Positions 15,672 to 24,717 of a stretch of DNA of 36,257 nucleotides are shown here, piece after piece. The stretch is taken from contig CAYOPF010000010.1 in the NCBI GenBank assembly GCA_964405755.1, positions 1-36,257 of the forward strand, written 5' to 3'. This DNA is from GWF2-33-9 sp964405755. GTDB taxonomy: Bacteria > Bacteroidota > Ignavibacteria > Kapaibacteriales > UBA2268. The stretch's first letter is position 1. Every line of letters begins with the position of its first letter. Below the pieces are notes generated by a model that had not been told where the DNA came from, did not search any database, and saw only the letters and a list, made by a program, of their open reading frames with translations. Made by a program: the position numbers and the translations under genes.

Positions 15672-18080
15672 ATGAGAAAAAAACATTTTAAATTAAATAA
15701 TAAGTTACTGGTATTATTTTTGTTTTTATTTATCTTTGCTGCTTCCAATCTATCGTCGCAAACTCGCAATCCCAACCTAAAGCGACAACAAACCTTCCCC
15801 GACAACTTCTCAGAATTAGACAATGACAGAAACGAAAAAGTATTTAAATCTATAGATTTTCAGAATGCTCTTATTTTTGCAAGAAAAAAATATCACGAGG
15901 CACTTTCATCACTAAAAAGACGAGACACAGTGAAAGCAGCTCGTTCGTTCGAACTTGCAATTTCTCGGATTAACCCTTTCGTAAGTTATCCGGGGATTGA
16001 AAATCAAACTGAATTCTTGGATTTAGTTCATTCAATAATTGAAGATTATGAGAATTATATAACTACAATAGATGATTTAGATGAGAATTCAGCAATTTTT
16101 GTTGTTCGCAAAATGCTGTTTAATCAATTCGAGGCATTACCTGAAGTTACTCAAAAATCAGAAAAATTTGTAGTAAAAACTGGTGAAACCAAACCTGCGG
16201 TTATCCCTGGAAAGAAAACTTTTTTTCGCCCTCCAGATTCATTAGTTATTCCTTACGAAACGAATGAACAGGTAGAAAATGCTATCCAGAAACTAACAAC
16301 GAACACTAAATTAAAAAAATATTTAAAAGTTTACTTGGAGAGATCTTCTAGGTTTTTTCCGATGATGGCAAAAATTGCAGAGATCGAACAAATGCCGAAA
16401 GAGATGATTTTCCTCACAATGTACGAAAGTGGTGTAAATCCAAATGCAATATCATCGGCAAGTGCAGTTGGTTTGTGGCAATTTATACAGTCAACTGGAC
16501 AACGATATGGTTTGAACGCAAAACCATCAATTTGGTATGACGAAAGACGTGATCCTGAGAAATCAACAAGGGCAGCACTCCGACATTTAAATGATTTATA
16601 TAAAACTTTTAATGATTGGTATCTAGCACTAGCTGCTTATAATTGCGGCGAAGGTTGTGTTAAAAGTGCAATAAAAAAATCGAAAATGGAAAACCCAAAT
16701 TTCTGGGAATTGCAAAAGTATTTACCTCGTGAAACCCGCAATTATGTACCTAATTTTATTGCAATCTCAATTATTGCAATGGATCCGGAAAAATATGGCT
16801 TTCCAGAATCAGATATGCAATTTCATGATGAATATCTGTACGATGTGTTTGTTGTTAGCGAGCCAATAACTTTAGCCGCTGTTGCAATGGCTGCAAATGT
16901 TCCGATAGAGAAAATCAAGGAACTCAACCCGGAATTAATTCGTTATAGCACTCCATTAGACGCACAGTCTTACTATCTCAAAATTCCAATGAACAGTTTA
17001 AGTGTATTTGCTCAAAATATTCAAAGTATTCCTTATGAAGAAAAAACAGCATATTCCATTCATACTGTTGATGAAGGTGAATCCTTAACAAGCATAATTA
17101 AAAGATTCCAGATTAACAAAGAAGAGCTATTGCAACTGAATCTTAGCCAAAATATTACTCGTAAATTAGAACCAAGTATGCAAATTATGCTACCTCTTAC
17201 TCCAAAGACTTATGATAGTTTAAAAGTTTCAAATAAAGTTTTACCTGGATCAAAGCAAGATGATAATGAGGTTAATTCAGATGTGGCAACATCAAAGGAA
17301 ACAGTAACAAAAAACACACAAAACCGCATTACTCAAACTAAGAAGCATAAAGTCGAACAAGGAGAAACTCTGTTTACAATATCCCAAAAATATGGAATTA
17401 GCCTAAATGAACTTAGAGAATTAAATTCATTAGATAATCAATCAACAATATATTCTGGACAGGAAATACTGATTCCCGATGGAACAGTAGAAACAATAAC
17501 AACAAATTCCATAAAAAAACATAAAGTAAAAAGAGGAGAAACACTATCAATAATAGCCAACAAATATGGTACGACTGAAACCGAGATTATGAAGGCCAAT
17601 AAAATGAAAAAAACAATAGTAATCAAAGGCTCTGTATTAAAAATTCCGTTTAGCCAACAGATTACAGTTGCAAGGAAACAAAGTAATAACATAAGCAATA
17701 CAACTGATAAACAAATCAAGGAAGAAGTAATTGTTCATAAAGTTCGGGATGGTGAATCAATAGAAAAAATTGCAACTAAGTATGGAGTAACTCCAGATGA
17801 AATTCGACAATGGAACGAAGACCAAATACATAATGATTTGATATTTAAGGATAGTAAAATAAAAATTTACAAAGGGACTACTTCAAACATTGCAAAAGAC
17901 AGGAGTAGCAAATTCAAAGTCAAAGAGAATACTATTGAGCATGTTGTTAAATCTGGTGATACTTTATTTTCTATTTCAAAAAAATATAATGTTTCGATAG
18001 AAGATATTAAAAAATGGAATAATTTAAGTGATTTCAGAGCAGAAAATATTCGAGTTGGGCAAACAATTCTAATCAAATAA
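15672..18080 (+). CDS. Membrane-associated lytic transglycosylase with SLT domain and five LysM repeats (MltD-like)
   Basis: An 802-residue exported protein that cleaves peptidoglycan glycan strands. The start is ATG 15672, giving a basic N-terminus and a hydrophobic signal (LLVLFLFLFIFAAS); an in-frame ATG at 15615 would add 19 residues ahead of the signal. The SLT catalytic domain spans about residues 225-370, with catalytic Glu252 in MYESGVNPNAISSASAVG and LAAYNCGEG. Five LysM peptidoglycan-binding repeats follow to the C-terminus, for example HKVEQGETLFTISQKYG, HKVKRGETLSIIANKYG and HVVKSGDTLFSISKKYN. E. coli MltD has two or three LysM, so this is on the long side. lgt follows after 16 bases, probably in the same transcript. 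Confidence 0.92.
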   Translation: MRKKHFKLNNKLLVLFLFLFIFAASNLSSQTRNPNLKRQQTFPDNFSELDNDRNEKVFKSIDFQNALIFARKKYHEALSSLKRRDTVKAARSFELAISRINPFVSYPGIENQTEFLDLVHSIIEDYENYITTIDDLDENSAIFVVRKMLFNQFEALPEVTQKSEKFVVKTGETKPAVIPGKKTFFRPPDSLVIPYETNEQVENAIQKLTTNTKLKKYLKVYLERSSRFFPMMAKIAEIEQMPKEMIFLTMYESGVNPNAISSASAVGLWQFIQSTGQRYGLNAKPSIWYDERRDPEKSTRAALRHLNDLYKTFNDWYLALAAYNCGEGCVKSAIKKSKMENPNFWELQKYLPRETRNYVPNFIAISIIAMDPEKYGFPESDMQFHDEYLYDVFVVSEPITLAAVAMAANVPIEKIKELNPELIRYSTPLDAQSYYLKIPMNSLSVFAQNIQSIPYEEKTAYSIHTVDEGESLTSIIKRFQINKEELLQLNLSQNITRKLEPSMQIMLPLTPKTYDSLKVSNKVLPGSKQDDNEVNSDVATSKETVTKNTQNRITQTKKHKVEQGETLFTISQKYGISLNELRELNSLDNQSTIYSGQEILIPDGTVETITTNSIKKHKVKRGETLSIIANKYGTTETEIMKANKMKKTIVIKGSVLKIPFSQQITVARKQSNNISNTTDKQIKEEVIVHKVRDGESIEKIATKYGVTPDEIRQWNEDQIHNDLIFKDSKIKIYKGTTSNIAKDRSSKFKVKENTIEHVVKSGDTLFSISKKYNVSIEDIKKWNNLSDFRAENIRVGQTILIK

Positions 18081-18096
18081 ACAAAAGGTTTTTAAA

Positions 18097-18882
18097 ATGA
18101 GTTATTTTGTTTGGGATATTTCCCCAGAAATTCTTCAAATTGGTAGTATTTCTATCAGGTGGTATGGATTACTTTTTGCTTTAGGGTTTATCATTGGTTA
18201 TGAAATATCACAGTGGATGTTTAAAATAGAAAAAAGGAATATTAAGGATATAGATAAACTAACTGTTATAATTATATTATCTACTGTGATTGGAGCTCGT
18301 TTAGGACACTGCTTTTTTTACGAACCCCAGTATTACTTAGCTAATCCTATAGAAATATTATATGTGTGGAAAGGGGGATTGGCAAGTCATGGTGCAGCTA
18401 TAGCAATACTTTTGGGTATATGGTATTTTGTTTCTCGCAATAGGCAATATAAATTTATGTGGATTATGGACAGATTAGTAATTACAGTTGCATTTGCTGG
18501 ATCGCTAATCAGGTTGGGTAATTTTTTCAATTCCGAAATCTTAGGTATTCCATCAAATGTCCCTTGGGCGATCATTTTTGCGAATGTCGATGAGATACCA
18601 CGCCATGCAGTTCAATTATATGAGTCCATAGCATATTTGTTGATTTTTATTTATTTATTGTTAATATATTTTCGACATAAGGAAAATTTACCATCAGGAA
18701 GAACATTTGGTGCATTTTTAACCTTAGTATTTCTTGCTCGGTTTTTCCTGGAATTCTACAAAGAGCAGCAAACAAGTTTGGAAGCAAGTTTGCCATTACA
18801 TATGGGTCAACTTTTAAGCATACCATTTCTTTTAACAGGTTTATATTTTTGGATTAGGTCATATAGGCTGAAATCCAAATAA
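18097..18882 (+). CDS. lgt: Prolipoprotein diacylglyceryl transferase
   Basis: A 261-residue inner-membrane enzyme that transfers diacylglycerol from phosphatidylglycerol to the lipobox Cys of prelipoproteins. About seven helices are seen. Key residues correspond to the E. coli enzyme: His98 in GGLASHGA, the signature GSLIRLGNFFNSEILG with Arg139 and Asn142, and His170 in PRHAVQLYES. The length is slightly shorter than E. coli Lgt. It follows the lytic transglycosylase gene closely. About 195 AT-rich bases then separate it from the receiver-domain gene; I see no gene or clear terminator in that stretch. Confidence 0.96.
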   Translation: MSYFVWDISPEILQIGSISIRWYGLLFALGFIIGYEISQWMFKIEKRNIKDIDKLTVIIILSTVIGARLGHCFFYEPQYYLANPIEILYVWKGGLASHGAAIAILLGIWYFVSRNRQYKFMWIMDRLVITVAFAGSLIRLGNFFNSEILGIPSNVPWAIIFANVDEIPRHAVQLYESIAYLLIFIYLLLIYFRHKENLPSGRTFGAFLTLVFLARFFLEFYKEQQTSLEASLPLHMGQLLSIPFLLTGLYFWIRSYRLKSK

Positions 18883-19077
18883 TCTTATCTATCAAATTCA
18901 CTAAACTTATAATTACGACTTCTTGGTTTATTTTAATTTTAATATAAGTATATCAAACTACATATTGTTTTTTATTTATATCTACTAAAATTATTTTTAA
19001 GTAATTATACTTAATCTGTAAAATATCGAATTAGTTAATTTTGTTTATTGAATATTAATCATATATTATTTGTTAAA

Positions 19078-19446
19078 ATGATTAAATACAAGTTGTTAAT
19101 AGCAGAAGATGATCCAATAGCAAAAAAGATTTTTACAGTTTATTTAGATATTGACGAATTTGATACAGTTTTTGCAAATAATGGATTAGAAGCAATAGAA
19201 ATAATTAAAAATGGCGAAAAAATTGATTTAGTCCTAATGGACATCAAAATGCCAGAGATTGATGGATTTGTAGCTGGAGGACTGATAAAAAAATTAGTAC
19301 CTGATGTTCCAATTATTGCTCAATCATCATATACAGAAGATATTGTAAAAAATAGAATCGATAGAAAAGTTTTTAATGAATTTATTAATAAGCCAATAAA
19401 TAAAAATGAATTATTTACAGTTTTGAATAAATACCTACAAATATAA
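19078..19446 (+). CDS. Single-domain response regulator (CheY-like receiver)
   Basis: A 122-residue stand-alone receiver domain with no output domain. Acidic pocket residues are Asp11-Asp12 (AEDDPIAKKIF), the phospho-acceptor is Asp55 (LVLMDIKMPEIDG), the switch position is Ser83/Ser84 (AQSSYT), and the conserved Lys is Lys105 (NKPINK). The start is taken as ATG 19078; an in-frame TTG at 19048 would add ten residues that are not part of the fold. No cognate kinase is adjacent, so its partner is unknown. The 195 bases upstream are very AT-rich and show only a poor -33/-7 candidate (TAATTTTG at 19036-19043 without a good -33 box). Confidence 0.9.
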   Translation: MIKYKLLIAEDDPIAKKIFTVYLDIDEFDTVFANNGLEAIEIIKNGEKIDLVLMDIKMPEIDGFVAGGLIKKLVPDVPIIAQSSYTEDIVKNRIDRKVFNEFINKPINKNELFTVLNKYLQI

Positions 19447-19483
19447 TAATCAGACAAGTATGTGTAAATATTCTGATATCTTT

Positions 19484-19520
19484 TATCAAAAAAACTGCCC
19501 TTAAAGCAGTTTTTTTGATA
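19484..19520. terminator. Bidirectional intrinsic terminator between the receiver gene and gpmA
   Basis: A perfect 15-bp inverted repeat: tatcaaaaaaactgc at 19484-19498 pairs with 19506-19520, with a 7-base loop. The internal run of seven A/T pairs supplies a U-tract on either strand. It lies between two converging genes. Confidence 0.88.
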
Positions 19521-19535
19521 ATTCAGAGTCAAAAT

Positions 19536-20282
19536 CTATTTTGCTTTGCCTTGGTTCGCCACCGAGTGCATTGCCTTTTCAATTTCTGCTGGATCACCTA
19601 AATAATAATTCTTAATAGGAATAAAATTTTCATTCAGTTCATAAACCAAAGGAATTCCAGTAGGTATATTAAGTTTAACAATCTCCTCGGTCGAAATACT
19701 ATCAAGATATTTAACCATTGCTCTTAAACTGTTGCCATGGGCAGCTATTAAAACCTTTTTACCCATTTTAATTGATTTAACAATTTCATCATTCCAAAAT
19801 GGAATAACACGTTCGACAGTATCTTTTAGGCATTCAGTAAAGGGTAATATTCTTTTGTCCAAATCCTTGTATCTTAAATCATTGCCAGGATATCTTTCAT
19901 CATTAGAATCAAGTGCTGGTGGTGGAACATCATAACTACGACGAAATATTAACACTTGTTCTTCGCCTATTTTTGCCGCCATTTCGGACTTATTCATTCC
20001 CTGAAATGCACCATAATGCCGTTCATTCAATCTCCAGGACTTAATAACAGGAATCCATTTTAATTGCATTTCCTCTAAAATCAAATCCAATGTACGGATA
20101 GCACGAGTTAATACTGAAGTGTATGCGATATCGAAAGAAAAACCTTCAGCCCTAAGAAGTTCTCCTGCCTTCTTTGCTTCTTCGATACCTTTGGGAGATA
20201 AATCAACGTCTGTCCATCCGGTGAATCGGTTCTCTTTATTCCAAAGGCTTTCACCGTGTCGGATCATAACGATTTTATACAT
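19536..20282 (-). CDS. gpmA: 2,3-bisphosphoglycerate-dependent phosphoglycerate mutase
   Basis: A 248-residue histidine phosphatase-fold enzyme that interconverts 3- and 2-phosphoglycerate in glycolysis. The N-terminus has the catalytic RHGES (His9) and the family segment NRFTGWTDVDLSPKG (about 19-33). LNERHYGAFQGMNK (about 85-98) and the second catalytic His in AAHGNSLRAMVKYL (about 180-193) are intact. The length matches dPGM enzymes. It begins 10 bases after the Ppx/GppA gene and has an AAAGG before its ATG, so the two are likely co-transcribed. Confidence 0.97.
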   Translation of the reverse strand: MYKIVMIRHGESLWNKENRFTGWTDVDLSPKGIEEAKKAGELLRAEGFSFDIAYTSVLTRAIRTLDLILEEMQLKWIPVIKSWRLNERHYGAFQGMNKSEMAAKIGEEQVLIFRRSYDVPPPALDSNDERYPGNDLRYKDLDKRILPFTECLKDTVERVIPFWNDEIVKSIKMGKKVLIAAHGNSLRAMVKYLDSISTEEIVKLNIPTGIPLVYELNENFIPIKNYYLGDPAEIEKAMHSVANQGKAK

Positions 20283-20292
20283 ATTTGTACCT

Positions 20293-21849
20293 TTAAAAAA
20301 TGTTTATTTTAATATTTAGTGTTTCTTCAAGAAGCAGTTTTCGACGAACTGCTCCCCATATCTCAATATCAATGCTTTGATTAATATTTTTTGGTAATAA
20401 TTTGATATTAAGCAATGTATTACCGTTTAATTTACTTTTTTCTATTATTACATCATCTACGTATCCCTTTTGTCGGCGATCGATACCTTCTGCGATTCTC
20501 AAGATACCCGCTAATACTGTTACTAAGTATTGCATATCAGAGCTTAAACTCGTGAATTCCTGATGCTTCTTTTTTGGATGACTTTTACGGTGATATCTGG
20601 CTATTAAACCAATTATTTCGGCTTCATCGTTGGTAAATCCTGGCAAATCACTATGAGTAATTATATAATAACTGTTTTTATGATGCTGGTCGTGCGAAAT
20701 CCAGTAACCTACATCGTGCAAGTATGCAGAATATTCCAAAATTTCCTTTTCGTAATTTCCTAATTTATGTATATCTTTTGTGCTTTCGAATAATTTTAAA
20801 GCAATATTTTTAATAATACGGCTATGCTCTAAGTCTGTGTTATATTTATGAGCCATCTCTTTGACGGTTTCTAACCTTAAATTTATTAAATAAGATTTCT
20901 CAGAACGAGCTTTTATTTTTTCGAAAGTATCATAAACTATTCCCTCACGTAACGCATAGGGAGATATGAGAATTTCCTTAACATTCAAGACTTTGATAGC
21001 TGTTTCGATAATTAGCGAACCAGCCAAGATAATATCTGCTCTTTTAGGATCAATACCCGGGATTCTTGAGATTTCTCGGATATTCTTCTTTCGCGTAAGA
21101 TTCTTTATTACATTCAAAATATCGTTAGTATCAATCCTAAGACCATTAAGTTGTTCTGGAATTGTTTGTTGTTTGGAGGCAAGCACCATGTTAGTTAAAG
21201 TAATTATTGTTCCTGATGTGCCAACTACGGTATCAAATCCAATAGAATTTATGCTATCGAGTACGACAGCCCACTCACCTCGTATATATTCTCTAATTTG
21301 ATTAATTAATTCTTTTGTGAAAATTCCGGAATCGCAGAAAAGTTTAGTTAATCTAATCGCCCCAATCTTTTCGCTATGAATATATTCTGTTTTACCATCT
21401 TTGCCGATGATTGTTTCGGTGCTACCACCACCAATATCGATAACAAGTGTTTTCTTTCCATTTAATGGTAGTGCATGTATTACACCCAAGTATATCAATC
21501 TTCCTTCTTCTGCACCGGATATGATTTCAACATTGATATCCAAATCGTTTCGCACCCGGCGTATAAACGCGTCTCTATTTACAGCTTCACGCAAAGCACT
21601 TGTTGCACAGGCTCTTACTATAGCGTTCTCACTTTCAGCTATTTTGGAAAATCTATAAAGCGTTTCCACACCTCTCTCAATTGCTTCTTCCTGGAGATAT
21701 TTCATATCTTTTCCAGAAGAACCTAACCGCACCATTTCCTTCTCACGGGATAGTATTTTAATCACTCCATTGGTGTTAATAGAGGCAATTGCCATGTGAA
21801 ATGAATTAGTTCCTAAGTCTATTGCGGCTATTTTTGGTGCTTTTTCCAT
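20293..21849 (-). CDS. Ppx/GppA-family exopolyphosphatase / pppGpp phosphohydrolase with C-terminal HD domain
   Basis: A 518-residue enzyme that removes terminal phosphate from polyphosphate or hydrolyses pppGpp. The start is ATG 21849, directly before the ASKHA-fold motif AAIDLGTNSFHMAIA; a TTG eight codons upstream is less likely. The second nucleotide-fold motif is VIDIGGGSTETIIG (about residues 136-149). The C-terminal third is an HD-type domain with YSAYLHDVGYWISHDQHHK and LIARYHRKSHP, as in long Ppx enzymes. Sequence alone does not decide between the polyphosphate and pppGpp roles. It heads a two-gene unit with gpmA and diverges from the PPP-phosphatase gene. Confidence 0.93.
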   Translation of the reverse strand: MEKAPKIAAIDLGTNSFHMAIASINTNGVIKILSREKEMVRLGSSGKDMKYLQEEAIERGVETLYRFSKIAESENAIVRACATSALREAVNRDAFIRRVRNDLDINVEIISGAEEGRLIYLGVIHALPLNGKKTLVIDIGGGSTETIIGKDGKTEYIHSEKIGAIRLTKLFCDSGIFTKELINQIREYIRGEWAVVLDSINSIGFDTVVGTSGTIITLTNMVLASKQQTIPEQLNGLRIDTNDILNVIKNLTRKKNIREISRIPGIDPKRADIILAGSLIIETAIKVLNVKEILISPYALREGIVYDTFEKIKARSEKSYLINLRLETVKEMAHKYNTDLEHSRIIKNIALKLFESTKDIHKLGNYEKEILEYSAYLHDVGYWISHDQHHKNSYYIITHSDLPGFTNDEAEIIGLIARYHRKSHPKKKHQEFTSLSSDMQYLVTVLAGILRIAEGIDRRQKGYVDDVIIEKSKLNGNTLLNIKLLPKNINQSIDIEIWGAVRRKLLLEETLNIKINIF

Positions 21850-21921
21850 AAATTTGCAGATAGTAAAATGCAAATTATCAATTTTTTACTAATTTTTTGT
21901 TAATTACGATTTAGGAACTTA

Positions 21922-22575
21922 ATGAGCAGATATGCCATTGGCGACATTCATGGATGTCTGAAAACGCTAAAATCATTACTATTCGATATAATCAAAATAA
22001 AAAAATATGATACGGTTTATTTTTTAGGTGATTATATCGATCGGGGTCCTCGTATTAAAGAGACAATTGATTTTTTCCTGGACTATTTAAGTCGTGGTTG
22101 GGATTTTCGTTTTTTAATGGGAAACCACGAATATATGATGATTAACGAAAATAATATGTATGATTTATGGATTGAATATCATGGAAAGAGTACCCTAGAT
22201 AGCTTTAAAATTAACCACTATAATCAGTTGGATTTAAAATATAAACAATTTTTCGAAAATTTAAATTATTTCTTTAAATTAGAAAAGTTTATCCTTGTGC
22301 ATGCTTCGATTAATACAAACTCGATTTTCCCGATGACCAATTATGATGAAATGATATGGAGCAGAAATTACGATATTGACATTACCCGAATAGGCAACAG
22401 AAGATTGATTGTTGGGCATTCTCCAACTCCATTAAATAATATTAGAAGCTCGATAAATTCAAATATTATATTTCTTGACGGAGGTTGTGTGTACAAGGAA
22501 AAATATTTGATGGCAAACCTTTGTGGCTTGAATATAGATACCCTCGAATTATATTACCAAAGAAACATTGATTAA
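21922..22575 (+). CDS. PPP-family serine/threonine (metallo)phosphatase
   Basis: A 217-residue metallophosphoesterase. All signature motifs of the PPP family are present: GDIHG at 7-11, GDYIDRG at 36-42, GNHE at 67-70, His127 (LVHAS) and His166 (VGHSPTP). The size resembles bacterial PrpA/PrpB-like or phage lambda-type protein phosphatases. The substrate is unknown. AGGA upstream (in TTAGGAACTTAATG) supports the ATG. Its stop overlaps the stop of the converging OmpA-family gene by three bases, leaving no room for a terminator between them. Confidence 0.91.
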   Translation: MSRYAIGDIHGCLKTLKSLLFDIIKIKKYDTVYFLGDYIDRGPRIKETIDFFLDYLSRGWDFRFLMGNHEYMMINENNMYDLWIEYHGKSTLDSFKINHYNQLDLKYKQFFENLNYFFKLEKFILVHASINTNSIFPMTNYDEMIWSRNYDIDITRIGNRRLIVGHSPTPLNNIRSSINSNIIFLDGGCVYKEKYLMANLCGLNIDTLELYYQRNID

Positions 22576-24623
22576 TATGGTTTAACAGGTGTTTCAATAT
22601 TAATTGTTACAGTTCGGCAATAAAAACGTCCTTCGGGTGTGCCATTGTCATACAATAATTCTGATTCCCCTTTACCTTCTACAGTTACATTTGTATTGAT
22701 ATTTAATCTTTTGAGCACTGAAATTGCTCTTTTGTCCGATATTCTACGATTGATGTCGTCGTCACCCATACTATCAGTGAACCCATAAATGAAAACTTTT
22801 GAATCCTGACTAACCCTTTGTTTAATAAAGTCCACAACCTTGCGATGCTCCGAACCAAGTTCCGACTTCCCATAATCGAACAAAATCAGGGAATAGTACT
22901 CAAATTCTTTATCTGACTGTCCTGTCCTTCGTTTCATATCTATACTCTTGCGAGAAACAGGTATTCTTTTCAAAGGTGAAGATATTGTTTGACCCACCGA
23001 ATCGGCAACAAATAACGAATAACCAAAATCGGCTTCATCTTTGGGGAAGTTCTTGTTCGTAATTTTCCAAGAGAAATTATTTGGAATTTTGCCACTATCT
23101 TCGACTTTTAACAGCTCTTTATCTTTATGCTTTAAAAGAAAGGAATATTTTGAAATTCCTGCTTCAGAGATAACCTTGGGAATAAACCTAAGTTCACTGG
23201 AGGATAAAACCCTCATCGTATCAACTGTAAAAACAGGTTCGATTATTGCAATATCATCTGGTATGATTTCGACTCTTCTATTTTCTTGCATACCCAATGG
23301 ATCATCAATTTTAGAGTTTTCCTTTGGCAAATTTCTCGAAGTAATTTTAATTCTGTTAGGATCTATTTTCCATGTGTTTATAAAATAATTTGCAACTGCT
23401 TTGGCTCTATTTTCTGAAAGTTGTTTATTGTTTTTTTCGACACCAATGTCAGAATTAGTTCCAATTAAGGTAATATTAGCCGATGGAATTTCTTTTAATC
23501 GTTTTCCTATAATGTTCAAAACATAATAGTAGGTTTCAAGAGCATTTAAATTGCCTAATTGATCTGTTGAAAAATTGGTAGCAATATTTTCATCAAATTG
23601 TACATACCTCGAAGGTAATTCTGAATTGTTTTCCTCAAAGAATACATAGGCTAATAATGGCCTCATGTTGTAGGAGACAAAGTCTTCGACTTTAATTGTA
23701 AAGTTCTTATTTTCTCTGTTGTTTGTATCAATTTCAATTACATCTATATCTGCTACAAGATATGGAACTTTAGTAATCAAAGGAAACTCTGGATCTGGAG
23801 GAGCAATCGGTGGAGCAGGTGGTTGTGGTGGTGGTGGTGGAACTCTATATTTTATTCCAACTCCAACAGATAATTGATGAACCTTCCAACCTCTTTCCTG
23901 AACTAAATTTGTAGGATAGTACGAATAGAAAATTTCTGGAAAAGCAAATAAGGTTTGCTTCTTGTTAAATGGCAACCTATATCCAGCCCCAATTTTAATT
24001 CCGAATTGTAACTTATTTGCATCATCAATCATGCTTCCTTGGTTCTGATTTCGGTAGCTCCTGCCGTCCGAAAATGTTCCTCTATCGCTTGGTTTGGTTA
24101 TTTTTTCGATTTGATAATAATCAGCTTGAGTTAATAATCCCAGCGAAAAACCTCCCATTGCATATAAATTGTCAATAGGTTTATACATAAACAGCGGTTC
24201 TAACGAAATTTGACTAAAATTTGCATCAACAAAATGCTCAAATTCCCCAATTGACTCTTTGCCATCTAGTAAAATAGGAGTTTCCTCGTATGATTTTAGT
24301 TTTCCATTAAAATGGCTGAACGCTAATCTGGTTGAAATCAACATTTCGTAATTAATTGGATAATCAATTAGACCACCAAAATAATAACCTCCTCCTTGAC
24401 CATTTGAGAATTTGGGGCAACAACTTGGAACTCCCGGTAAATTGCGAAAATCAGTAACATGGAAGTTAATTGAATATCCACCAACTAATCCAAACATAGG
24501 TTTTAGTTCCATCGTATCGCGAATTGGCTCGATTTGACTTATCTGTGAATGAACTTCGAATGAAGAAATAAGCAATAGGAAGATATAAAGATATAGTATT
24601 TTTTTCATTTTTTTTGTTTTCAA
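22572..24623 (-). CDS. Outer-membrane protein with beta-barrel-like N-half, proline-rich linker and two OmpA-like domains
   Basis: A 683-residue exported protein (signal peptide residues 1-27, ending VHSQ). Residues about 30-260 are rich in alternating aromatic and Gly strands and fit an outer-membrane barrel (for example FGLVGGYSINFHV, FGIKIGAGYRLPF, LSVGVGIKYRV). A proline-rich linker follows at 262-277. An OmpA-like peptidoglycan-binding domain occupies about 325-455 (LIGTNSDIGVEKNNKQLSENR) and a second about 565-680 (IYGFTDSMGDDDINRRISDKR). About 100 residues between them resemble a beta-sandwich linker. Two OmpA domains in one chain suggest strong anchoring of the cell wall to the outer membrane. 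The gene is divergent from the C1-peptidase gene and converges on the phosphatase gene. Confidence 0.86.
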   Translation of the reverse strand: MKTKKMKKILYLYIFLLLISSFEVHSQISQIEPIRDTMELKPMFGLVGGYSINFHVTDFRNLPGVPSCCPKFSNGQGGGYYFGGLIDYPINYEMLISTRLAFSHFNGKLKSYEETPILLDGKESIGEFEHFVDANFSQISLEPLFMYKPIDNLYAMGGFSLGLLTQADYYQIEKITKPSDRGTFSDGRSYRNQNQGSMIDDANKLQFGIKIGAGYRLPFNKKQTLFAFPEIFYSYYPTNLVQERGWKVHQLSVGVGIKYRVPPPPPQPPAPPIAPPDPEFPLITKVPYLVADIDVIEIDTNNRENKNFTIKVEDFVSYNMRPLLAYVFFEENNSELPSRYVQFDENIATNFSTDQLGNLNALETYYYVLNIIGKRLKEIPSANITLIGTNSDIGVEKNNKQLSENRAKAVANYFINTWKIDPNRIKITSRNLPKENSKIDDPLGMQENRRVEIIPDDIAIIEPVFTVDTMRVLSSSELRFIPKVISEAGISKYSFLLKHKDKELLKVEDSGKIPNNFSWKITNKNFPKDEADFGYSLFVADSVGQTISSPLKRIPVSRKSIDMKRRTGQSDKEFEYYSLILFDYGKSELGSEHRKVVDFIKQRVSQDSKVFIYGFTDSMGDDDINRRISDKRAISVLKRLNINTNVTVEGKGESELLYDNGTPEGRFYCRTVTINIETPVKPY

Positions 24624-24717
24624 GTTAGTAAAAAATCAAATTACTAATTTTATGTAACAGATTTTAAAAAATTATAAATACAAATTTATTAATTTTGATT
24701 TTTTTGAGTTAAAATTT

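Noticed and set aside
19048..19077. Longer receiver-domain protein starting at TTG 19048
   Set aside because: The extra ten residues precede the first strand of the fold, and an ATG at 19078 is in the usual place.
24624..24717. TAATTTTG box between the OmpA-family and peptidase genes as a promoter
   Set aside because: No TTTG occurs at 19-20 bases upstream, and such boxes are expected by chance in this A/T-rich gap.
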